From a virus, in IMG/VR virus record IMGVR_UViG_3300027140_000003, positions 37,864 through 101,863 of that record: a stretch of DNA of 64,000 nt; one strand, 5' to 3'. Shown one piece after another: positions 44,949 through 52,215 of the stretch. How positions within the stretch are numbered: the stretch's first letter is position 1; every line of letters starts with the position of its first letter. Position numbers and translations under genes: made by a program. Below the pieces are notes generated by a model. It made no database searches and was not told where the DNA came from. It saw only the letters and a program-made list of their open reading frames with translations.

Positions 44949-45940
44949 CAAGCAGCCTTGCCCCAAACATCATCCCAGCTGCCAGACAATGCACCTTTGG
45001 CATAGTCAGTAACACGATTCTCAAAGAAGTTTCCGTGCACTGGTGCGTTAATCATTTCTTCTACCCATGGCAAAGGATTCTTCTTAACTTTGAAAATACC
45101 TTTCATACCTAGCGAGATAAGGCGACGATCTGCGATGTAACGGATGTACTGTTTAACATCTTCAGCTTTTAGATCACGCATCTCGCCATTCTGGTAGCAG
45201 AGATCGATAAACTTATCTTCCAATGCAACCATCTTTTCAGCGATAGTATAAATCTTAGATTTAAGTTCATCATTCCAGATCTCTGGGTTCTCCTTGATAA
45301 ACTCTTTAAATAATTTGATCATATTCTCAGCATGCATCGTTTCATCAACAATACTCCAAGTAACGATCTGACCCATACCCTTCATCAAACCATGGCGAGG
45401 GAAGTTCAACAACATAATGAATGAAGAGAACAACTGCATCCCTTCAGTGAATGCAGAGAACACCGCAATGTGTGTTGCTGTTGATGCCAATGTACCATTC
45501 TTCGAAGATAACTCAAGAACATAATCGTGCTTGTCACGCATCTCTTGATACTCAAGGAACTCATTGTAAGTTGATTCTGGCATACCCAGTGTTTCAATCA
45601 AGTGCGAGTACGCAGCAATATGCAGTGCTTCACGTGCAGCGAAACCAGAAAGCATCATGCGAATCTCTGGTTGTGGGAAGTATGGTAGATAGTTCTTAAC
45701 GTAACCACCTGCCACATCGATGTCACCTTGTGTGAAAAAACGAAAGATGTTTGTCAAGAATGTTTTTTCTTCTTGCGTTAAACTTTTCTTCCATTGCTTA
45801 ACGTCTTCTGCCATTGGAACTTCAGTGTGTAACCAATGTGCTTGTTCATGTTTTAGCCACGCTTCATATGCCCATGGATAATTGAAAGGTTTGAAATAAT
45901 TCCTTTCATCAGTCATTTTACTCGTTTTATTCTTTACCAT
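44948..45940 (-). CDS. nrdB: Ribonucleotide reductase class I small subunit
   Basis: A 330-residue R2 protein with carboxylate/His ligands: AAREALHIAAYSHL (ExxH), FTEGMQLF and DETMHAENM (ExxH). Tyr within LHIAAYSHLIETL suits a tyrosyl radical site. Ends in SWDDVWGKAA, without the typical acidic FDDDF tail. GAGGAATAAG precedes the ATG. Confidence 0.93.
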   Translation of the reverse strand: MVKNKTSKMTDERNYFKPFNYPWAYEAWLKHEQAHWLHTEVPMAEDVKQWKKSLTQEEKTFLTNIFRFFTQGDIDVAGGYVKNYLPYFPQPEIRMMLSGFAAREALHIAAYSHLIETLGMPESTYNEFLEYQEMRDKHDYVLELSSKNGTLASTATHIAVFSAFTEGMQLFSSFIMLLNFPRHGLMKGMGQIVTWSIVDETMHAENMIKLFKEFIKENPEIWNDELKSKIYTIAEKMVALEDKFIDLCYQNGEMRDLKAEDVKQYIRYIADRRLISLGMKGIFKVKKNPLPWVEEMINAPVHGNFFENRVTDYAKGALSGSWDDVWGKAA

Positions 45941-45941
45941 C

Positions 45942-46136
45942 TTATTCCTCGTCTGTAATTAGTTCTATTGCTTTTATTTCTGAATTCCATTTAGCTCCAA
46001 TCACCTCACGATAACCATCTCTAGTCATTATCATCGTCGCCATATGTTGTGTATGTTTTGGTCCTGATCCGCTCTGTTTATCCGTATTATCCATCCAAAT
46101 AGTTTTTATTTTCCAGAATAATTCGTATGCGTCCAT
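45942..46136 (-). CDS. Hypothetical protein between nrdA and nrdB (64 aa)
   Basis: MDAYELFWKIKTIWMDNTDK and GYREVIGAKWNSEIKAIEL; 1-bp gaps to both RNR genes, so certainly co-transcribed. Unknown; possibly an RNR accessory. Confidence 0.65.
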   Translation of the reverse strand: MDAYELFWKIKTIWMDNTDKQSGSGPKHTQHMATMIMTRDGYREVIGAKWNSEIKAIELITDEE

Positions 46137-46137
46137 G

Positions 46138-47940
46138 TTATCCCTCGCAGGCTAAGCAAGCACCATCGTCAGCTGATGCCAGTGCTGTTAAATCGATCTC
46201 TTTAATAACTTCTCTCTCAATTCGCTTAGCAACTTTATCTGCTTTAGCAATCTTATCTGAGCGACAATAATACATTGTTTTCAATCCTTGTTTCCATGCT
46301 TGAAAGTGAACAGCATGAATATATTTGATATGAGAATCTGGTCTAAAGAAAACATTCAGAGATTGTGCTTGGTCGATATACTCTTGACGATCTGCTGCAT
46401 GTTGAATAACCCAACGCTGATCAATCTCCATCGAAGTTTTAAATACTTCTTTAGTCCAGTCGTCCATCCACTCTAAGTGCTGCACAGAACCATCGTTGGC
46501 GATAATACTTGACCACACCTCATCCGCCCAACCTTCTTTATGATTCTCGGATTCTTTCTGAATGATTTTATCCAGATAACGATTTTTATTTAGGTGAGAA
46601 CCCGATAGAGTGTCTTGGCGATAAGCATTGGCACGATAAGGTTCAATAGAAGGACTAGTGTTGCCCATAAGAATGGAAGAAGAAGCATTGGGAGCAATAG
46701 CCATAAGATGACTAAAGCGATTCCCAGTGCCCACTGCGTCAGGTGCTTCACCTCGCTCAGTCCCCAACTTCTGATTCGCTTCATCTAACTTCTCTCTAAC
46801 GTGTTTGAATATTTTTTTGTTTCTTCCAACTGCCATTGGGTTTTCCCATGGGAGATTATTTTTTTGCAGGTAGGCATGCCAACCCAACGCACCGATGCCG
46901 ATACTTCTCTCTCGCATGGCGGAATATTTCGCTCGTTTGATTGCGGAAGGTGCATGATCAATAAAATACTGAAGAACATTATCAAGCATTTCTGCAATAT
47001 CAGCAAGGAAAAGAGGATCGTCTTTCCACTCATCATAGTACTCCAAGTTTAATGAAGATAAACAACAGACAGCTGTTCGCTTCTCGTTAGTTGGTAAAAT
47101 AATTTCTGAACAAAGATTTGATTGATTAACTTTTAAACCTTTATCTTTTAACCATTGTGGTAGCTTACGATTAGATTCATCAATAAAATGTAAGTATGGT
47201 TCACCTGTCGTCATACGTAATTCTAAAATCTTCTGCCACAATTCTTTTGCTGAAACAGTTTCACGAACTTCTCCGCTATGCGGGTCTTTCAATTCCCAAG
47301 AATCATCAAAGTTTGGATCGAGCATTGACTGTTCGATAATATGCATAAATGCATCAGGGATGTTTACACCATGATGCATGTTTAGGGTTCTCAAATTCTG
47401 ATCCCCTGTTGGTTTACGCATCTCTAAAAATGGGATAAGGTCTGGATGATCAATAGACAGGTAAGCAGCATAGCTACCCCTGCGAGTACGACCCTGCCTG
47501 TATGCCAAAGAACTGGAGTCATAGATCTTGAGGTGAGGCATGACACCAGTAGATTTATCGTCTGCTGAACGAATACCAAAGCCAATACCAACACCACCCC
47601 CGAGCATAGAAAGCCAATTAGTTTCTGATAGGTTATCAACTAGTCCCTCCGCTGTATCTTCAATATAGTTAAGAAAACATGATATAGGCAACCCACGCTT
47701 ACTGCGACCAAAAGAAAGAATGGGAGTAGAATAAGAAAGCCAATGCTTGCTGCTGTACTCGTATAACCTCTGCGCATGTTCTTCATTAGAGCCGAATTGT
47801 TTTGATACATAAGCGAACCTTTCTTGTGGAGATTGTTCATCATCTTTCATGTAGGATTCTTTTAATCTCATTAATCCCAATGCATCGAATAAATTATCTC
47901 GGCTGTAGTCAACCTTAATGCCATGCACGACACTTTCCAT
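46138..47940 (-). CDS. nrdA: Ribonucleotide reductase class I large subunit
   Basis: Start at MESVVHGIKVDYSRDNL (47940, GGAG ribosome-binding site). LPISCFLNY (active Cys), SNLCSEIIL (N-x-C-x-E), CLSSLNLEYYD and C-terminal ACLACEG (CxxC thioredoxin interface). No N-terminal ATP-cone. 600 residues. Makes dNTP precursors with NrdB and ThyX. Confidence 0.95.
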   Translation of the reverse strand: MESVVHGIKVDYSRDNLFDALGLMRLKESYMKDDEQSPQERFAYVSKQFGSNEEHAQRLYEYSSKHWLSYSTPILSFGRSKRGLPISCFLNYIEDTAEGLVDNLSETNWLSMLGGGVGIGFGIRSADDKSTGVMPHLKIYDSSSLAYRQGRTRRGSYAAYLSIDHPDLIPFLEMRKPTGDQNLRTLNMHHGVNIPDAFMHIIEQSMLDPNFDDSWELKDPHSGEVRETVSAKELWQKILELRMTTGEPYLHFIDESNRKLPQWLKDKGLKVNQSNLCSEIILPTNEKRTAVCCLSSLNLEYYDEWKDDPLFLADIAEMLDNVLQYFIDHAPSAIKRAKYSAMRERSIGIGALGWHAYLQKNNLPWENPMAVGRNKKIFKHVREKLDEANQKLGTERGEAPDAVGTGNRFSHLMAIAPNASSSILMGNTSPSIEPYRANAYRQDTLSGSHLNKNRYLDKIIQKESENHKEGWADEVWSSIIANDGSVQHLEWMDDWTKEVFKTSMEIDQRWVIQHAADRQEYIDQAQSLNVFFRPDSHIKYIHAVHFQAWKQGLKTMYYCRSDKIAKADKVAKRIEREVIKEIDLTALASADDGACLACEG

Positions 47941-47960
47941 ATATTGCTCCAATTTTATTA

Positions 47961-48656
47961 TTATTTGTTTACGAATTCTTCCACCATTGGGAAGATACTT
48001 GCTATTACTTTCGCACACTCACGTGCAACTAACATGTGTTCTTTCTGTGTACCATTTGCGCTACGCAGTTCAATAAAATGAACCCAACTACGCAAAGTGC
48101 CATTCATGTATAAACGTGAGACAGTTAAACCTTCTGGTAAAACTGCTCTTGCTTGCTCTTTGGCGATCCCATTTTTGATAGCCCAATCATATGCATGGTT
48201 CGCAGCAGAAATAACTTCTTCTTGCTTCCATCTCCACTGATCTATTAGATTTTGTTCAGTTAGTGTTAGTCCTTTAACTTCAACTGAGTTTTGTCTGTTC
48301 TTTGTATCTTGAAGTCGTGCTTCACGAAGTACAAAGTCAAGTTCTTTTGTGGGGTCAGCATATCGTTGACTAAACTCCTGGAAGGAAAAAGAGCGATGGC
48401 GTAAAATTTGTCTTGCGATATCACGTGTAGTTTCAATTTCTAAACATGCACTCACCATCTCTAGTGGTGACCAGTGTTTATTTTTAATTAGATATCGAAT
48501 CAACTTTTCTGCTGTATCTGTGTTGTATTGATTACTGGGGTTTGAAACTCTGGCACAGTAAGCAATTAAATCTTGAACATTATCTAGACCTTCTTCAATA
48601 ACTTCAGGTGTTCCCTGCGAATAATTTATTAATTTAACTTTCAAATCTTTCTCCAT
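47961..48656 (-). CDS. thyX: FAD-dependent thymidylate synthase
   Basis: A 231-residue ThyX. RHRSFSFQEFSQRY (about residues 87-100) is the RHRxxSxxxxSxR motif. N-terminal CARVSNPS and C-terminal LRSWVHFIELRSANGTQKEH complete the fold. Converts dUMP to dTMP with folate and FAD. Stop lies 20 bp before the NrdA start; start lies within the primase end. Confidence 0.95.
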   Translation of the reverse strand: MEKDLKVKLINYSQGTPEVIEEGLDNVQDLIAYCARVSNPSNQYNTDTAEKLIRYLIKNKHWSPLEMVSACLEIETTRDIARQILRHRSFSFQEFSQRYADPTKELDFVLREARLQDTKNRQNSVEVKGLTLTEQNLIDQWRWKQEEVISAANHAYDWAIKNGIAKEQARAVLPEGLTVSRLYMNGTLRSWVHFIELRSANGTQKEHMLVARECAKVIASIFPMVEEFVNK

Positions 48657-49672
48657 GTACTAAATTTTAATTTTGCTTCAACACCTGAAAAGGTATTCGT
48701 ATTTATCAATTGAACAATTTCGTCAGTAGTCATTTTACCATCTAAAATCATTTCATTGATATCTTTTTGCATTACGGTGTCGGGGAACATACAAACATTA
48801 TAGCCTAAACTAATATATTTGTCAAGTTGTTTCACTATGTCTTTATTACGTGGCTCATTATCCATTACAATCGTTGCGTTAGTAAGTAGCTGCCGAATAG
48901 TAGGGGTATCAAAACTTGCTCCTGACACAGCGATTGCATTTGGTAAGAATAGCGAATCAATTGGTCCTTCAACAACATATATGCGTTTGCTATAATCCAA
49001 GCGATCGAGTCCATAAATTTTCTCCTGCGTTTCATCTACTTTAATTGTATAATACTTAGGCTCTTCTTTACCAAATGCTCTGGCTTGATATGCAAAACAT
49101 TTACCAGCAGCAGTGAAGTAAGGAATGATAAGTCTTGGGTGCTCATCTACTATTGGCTCTTGAAATTTTGGCGTAACGGTATTGGTATATGCTTTAAATT
49201 TTGGAGCAAAGTAGAGTAAGTTCCGTTTATCCTTTGGTATCTGTCGGTTGTTTATATATTGAAGAACTGGATGACCATCTGGTAATTTATCGATGCGTGT
49301 AAGACTCTCGAGGATATCATCCTCAAGTAAATCTTCTTGTGGAGTTTCTAAGACGACACTGGTATCAGCAATGTCTTTGTGGTCATTATATCTTGTAGCA
49401 CCACCTTTGTAGCGTTCCAAGACATACTCATCATAAAGTTTTGTATCGACATACTTGATTAAGTTGCCGAGATTGGTTCCATATCCGCAGTTGTGACACT
49501 TACAGAATAAATCTGATTTTGCACGATAGATGTATCCACGTGCTTTAAGTTTGTTTGTGGTACTATCACCACAGACTGGACAGGAATAATTCCAAAGGTA
49601 ATCTTTTTTCTGTTTGAAATTTCTTAGACGTGATCCAAGAATACTTGCAAACTTAACATCAATGTATAACAT
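48641..49672 (-). CDS. DNA primase, T4 gp61-like
   Basis: A 343-residue primase. Zinc motif CPVCGDS...CKCHNCGYG (about residues 31-64) at the N-terminus and a toprim part (IYVVEGPIDSLFLPNAIAVS, then IVMDNEPRNKDI) in the centre. Same layout as T4 gp61. Acts with a helicase, which is outside the window. Confidence 0.9.
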   Translation of the reverse strand: MLYIDVKFASILGSRLRNFKQKKDYLWNYSCPVCGDSTTNKLKARGYIYRAKSDLFCKCHNCGYGTNLGNLIKYVDTKLYDEYVLERYKGGATRYNDHKDIADTSVVLETPQEDLLEDDILESLTRIDKLPDGHPVLQYINNRQIPKDKRNLLYFAPKFKAYTNTVTPKFQEPIVDEHPRLIIPYFTAAGKCFAYQARAFGKEEPKYYTIKVDETQEKIYGLDRLDYSKRIYVVEGPIDSLFLPNAIAVSGASFDTPTIRQLLTNATIVMDNEPRNKDIVKQLDKYISLGYNVCMFPDTVMQKDINEMILDGKMTTDEIVQLINTNTFSGVEAKLKFSTWRKI

Positions 49673-49693
49673 AATAACTCCACTAGAGTAACT

Positions 49694-49722
49694 ATTTTAC
49701 CCCAGTTCACAATTAAAAGCAA
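49694..49722 (-). promoter_or_regulatory. Promoter-like element before primase
   Basis: TTGCTT (49717-49722), 17 bp, TAAAAT (49694-49699), 21 bp before the primase ATG. Confidence 0.5.
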
Positions 49723-49724
49723 AT

Positions 49725-50078
49725 TTATTTTATAAACTTTTGTAAAACGTCAATATGACCCAATGCATATCCAAGAACTATTGCACCGCCTACAATCATC
49801 CATCTCCAACGCTCGAGAATATCAACACGTTCTTTAACTTTATCCATTGAAGACTTCAGAGATAAGTGCTGTTCTGAATCGGATTTTGCAAGTGCATCGA
49901 TTTTTTCATCGAGCTTATCCATAATCTCACGATTACCTGTGGTAATTCTAGAATGCAATTCTTTGATGTCATTCTTTACTTCGCCGACATCTTCTTTGAT
50001 GGCTTCGACCTGTGTTTCCAATTTGGCTACTCTTTCTTGATCTAACATAGTAGGAAAATTTTCGTTATTAGTTATCAT
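49725..50078 (-). CDS. XhlA-like coiled-coil membrane protein (117 aa)
   Basis: Long coiled coil (about residues 14-85: KLETQVEAIKEDVGEVKNDI) followed by a single membrane helix (WMIVGGAIVLGYALGHI). This is the layout of the haemolysin XhlA family that accompanies holins. Next to the spanin pair, so part of the lysis region. Confidence 0.65.
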   Translation of the reverse strand: MITNNENFPTMLDQERVAKLETQVEAIKEDVGEVKNDIKELHSRITTGNREIMDKLDEKIDALAKSDSEQHLSLKSSMDKVKERVDILERWRWMIVGGAIVLGYALGHIDVLQKFIK

Positions 50079-50088
50079 TACACAAGAC

Positions 50089-50355
50089 TCATTTCACACT
50101 ATCAAAAATGTCTTTTTGTGTCTTGTACCACTCTATCCAAGTTTCTACTGCAATGCGACATTCATGGTACATACCATAATTGTCAGAGACAACTTTGATA
50201 ACCTCAGAAAGTTTATCAGTTGTTTCTATCTGTTTTAAGTCAGGACATGATACCAAAAGTGCTTGTGGAACTTCTGGGAACTTACGCTTGACTGGTGTGG
50301 TTAAACAACCAGATAGCAAAAATACTATTGGTATAATAATGAGTAACTTTCTCAT
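50089..50355 (-). CDS. Outer-membrane lipoprotein, Rz1-like o-spanin
   Basis: Lipobox LLSGC at about 13-17 (signal MRKLLIIIPIVFLLSG). Mature part begins KRKFPEVPQALLVSCP and has a second half typical of T5/large-phage o-spanins (YHECRIAVETWIEWYKTQ). Overlaps its partner by 4 bp (ATGA). Confidence 0.75.
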   Translation of the reverse strand: MRKLLIIIPIVFLLSGCLTTPVKRKFPEVPQALLVSCPDLKQIETTDKLSEVIKVVSDNYGMYHECRIAVETWIEWYKTQKDIFDSVK

Positions 50356-50813
50356 TTCTTGACCTCAGGTCTTTTCGCTGCTTCATTAAGAATGTCAATT
50401 GTTTCTGATGACACTTTACATTGAGAATCAATCTTAACTTCTACATTCTTAATCTTTTCTTGTATTACTATTTGTGTATCTTTAACAACTTTAACTTTGT
50501 CAATATAAACCTTTTCGATTTTAACATTGGCTGTTTTAGCTTGCTCTTCAGATAATGCAACTTTGGCTTCAAGTTCTCTAACTCTTGCTCTCCATTCTTG
50601 CTCGATTGCCAAACCACCTTTGAAGTAAACACCTGCCAGAAGTAACACTATACTTACTACCTGCAATAGAGTACGATAAGGTATAATCCAAGGTATCCAA
50701 CGAATAGCAAGTTTAAATAAAACTGAAACTGTTGTACCTACTATACCAGCTAGTAATACACCATTAATTATCCAAACGAGTAATGCGTCTGGAAGGAAAC
50801 TTAACAACCACAT
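50352..50813 (-). CDS. Inner-membrane Rz-like i-spanin
   Basis: Three possible N-terminal membrane helices (residues 1-65), then a long coiled coil (about 72-130, RARVRELEAKVALSEEQAKT). C-terminal end (IDILNEAAKRPEVKK) lies in the periplasm. Together with the lipoprotein it would span the envelope and break the outer membrane at lysis. Confidence 0.7.
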   Translation of the reverse strand: MWLLSFLPDALLVWIINGVLLAGIVGTTVSVLFKLAIRWIPWIIPYRTLLQVVSIVLLLAGVYFKGGLAIEQEWRARVRELEAKVALSEEQAKTANVKIEKVYIDKVKVVKDTQIVIQEKIKNVEVKIDSQCKVSSETIDILNEAAKRPEVKK

Positions 50814-51328
50814 TATGCTGCCTCAAGAGGTGGTTTACGTCTAGCCATTTGTTTATGTTTAGCAATATCTTTCTTTAATGGAGCAGGAGTATCGGTGGCT
50901 ACACCAGCACCAGCAACATTGGCTACTGCATCTTCACTTAAAAACTTACTGACTAAAATCTCTTCTTCTACCAAATAAACATTATCTTCTAACATCTCTA
51001 AGATCTGAATATATCTTTGTTCCATTAAAGATGTAGTTCTATCATTACTTTGATAATATTCTTTAACTAAAAACAATGCAGCTACAAGACTTTTTAACTT
51101 ACTTTCTCCACCTGGAAGTTTGTTAATAATCTTTTTCATATTGAAAACAAGACGATTTAAATAAGTATAAGCATCTTTTTCTGCAGAAGTTTTTAATGTG
51201 CTGGACTTCTTAAGGTTTTTACCTTTAGCGTCAATGATACCTAACTTATATGCTTGCGTATCATCAAATGGCTTGATAAGCATAGTTAAAATTCTATATG
51301 CTATCAAGTTGTCTATTAGTCTGCTCAT
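50813..51328 (-). CDS. Conserved T4-like phage protein (171 aa)
   Basis: LIKPFDDTQAYKLGIIDAKG (about residues 17-36) and AYTYLNRLVFNMKKIINKLP are strongly conserved in this phage protein family. C-terminal third ends with a basic MARRKPPLEAA. Unknown; probably a virion or assembly protein. Confidence 0.75.
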   Translation of the reverse strand: MSRLIDNLIAYRILTMLIKPFDDTQAYKLGIIDAKGKNLKKSSTLKTSAEKDAYTYLNRLVFNMKKIINKLPGGESKLKSLVAALFLVKEYYQSNDRTTSLMEQRYIQILEMLEDNVYLVEEEILVSKFLSEDAVANVAGAGVATDTPAPLKKDIAKHKQMARRKPPLEAA

Positions 51329-51702
51329 ATCTTCCTTAATACTGCGATAATCGTTTCGTCCAATTTAATATCAGTAAGATTAATTCCATATTCTGGAATA
51401 GTCTCTGGCATCCTATTAAGATAAACTAAGAAAGTGATTAGTTGTGGCCACAAGTCTTCTTCAATTTTATGAAACAACATCTTAGTTGTTGATTCACCAA
51501 AGATATTGTATAAAACAATAATGTGGTTTAATATTAATCGCTCTCTTAATTCACCTGAATTTTTATACCTGTATATTAATTTTTTCAAGTATATAAATTT
51601 TTTCAGGTCATCTTCAAATTCAGCTATGCTATGACATTGCGGATTATCATAATGTCGCATGGCATAAACTAAAAAATTAGCATCATTTAATTTTTCGAGC
51701 AT
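51325..51702 (-). CDS. Conserved phage protein (125 aa)
   Basis: Start at MLEKLNDANFLVYAMRHYDN (51702) chosen because the upstream frame would be largely inside the previous gene. Contains CHSIAEFEDDLKKFIYLKKL and LFHKIEEDLWPQLITFLVYL. All-helical. Common in T4-like aquatic phages; function unknown. Confidence 0.7.
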   Translation of the reverse strand: MLEKLNDANFLVYAMRHYDNPQCHSIAEFEDDLKKFIYLKKLIYRYKNSGELRERLILNHIIVLYNIFGESTTKMLFHKIEEDLWPQLITFLVYLNRMPETIPEYGINLTDIKLDETIIAVLRKI

Positions 51703-51883
51703 CATCATTCTTTTCAGTTGCTGCCGAAACCATAAATTTTTCACACATTGCCATCGCACCATTAATCTGATGAATCTCTGCTTCAGTCTGCATCATTGTG
51801 TTGCGTAACTGCGTAAGAAAATCCATCTTTTCTTTGTGCGCTGCTCTCAGTGTTTCAAGTTCGCTTTTAATATTCTCTAACAT
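51683..51883 (-). CDS. Coiled-coil protein (66 aa)
   Basis: MLENIKSELETLRAAHKEKM and following helix; a short coiled-coil protein with C-terminal KNDDARKIK. Overlaps the next gene by 20 bp. Confidence 0.65.
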   Translation of the reverse strand: MLENIKSELETLRAAHKEKMDFLTQLRNTMMQTEAEIHQINGAMAMCEKFMVSAATEKNDDARKIK

Positions 51884-51901
51884 ACTAACCCATTCTAAAA
51901 G

Positions 51902-51921
51902 GAGGGGAGGAATCTCCCCTC
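51902..51921 (-). terminator. Intrinsic terminator after the ALWGKTDA gene
   Basis: GAGGGGA (51902-51908) / TCCCCTC (51915-51921) with 6-base loop and CTTTTAG on the minus strand. The preceding AATAAATAAATT region may hold a late promoter. Confidence 0.75.
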
Positions 51922-51935
51922 AACCAATTTATTTA

Positions 51936-52205
51936 TTAGGCATCAGCACCGATAGTTGTATCATCAGTGTTGTCATCACCAGTGATTGATGACATAGCAA
52001 CTAGAACTTCAGTCTTGTTGCGTGTTACACCTTGTGCATCAGTGTATGTATTAGTTGTTACCCAGCCTGCATGAGCAACACCTTTAGCCTTGTTTGCTGC
52101 GACTGCTGCTTCTGCTGCAGAGATACCCTCAACAGCTGCTTTACCAGCAGTGTTTAGATATTGTGGCTTGCTGCCAGCTGCGTCTGTTTTTCCCCATAGT
52201 GCCAT
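51936..52205 (-). CDS. Conserved phage virion-like protein (89 aa)
   Basis: MALWGKTDAAGSKPQYLNTA and the block AHAGWVTTNTYTDAQGVTRN are a recognisable small protein of T4-like phages. Ala-rich and Thr-rich. Acidic C-terminus. Confidence 0.75.
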   Translation of the reverse strand: MALWGKTDAAGSKPQYLNTAGKAAVEGISAAEAAVAANKAKGVAHAGWVTTNTYTDAQGVTRNKTEVLVAMSSITGDDNTDDTTIGADA

Positions 52206-52215
52206 TTTATTCTCC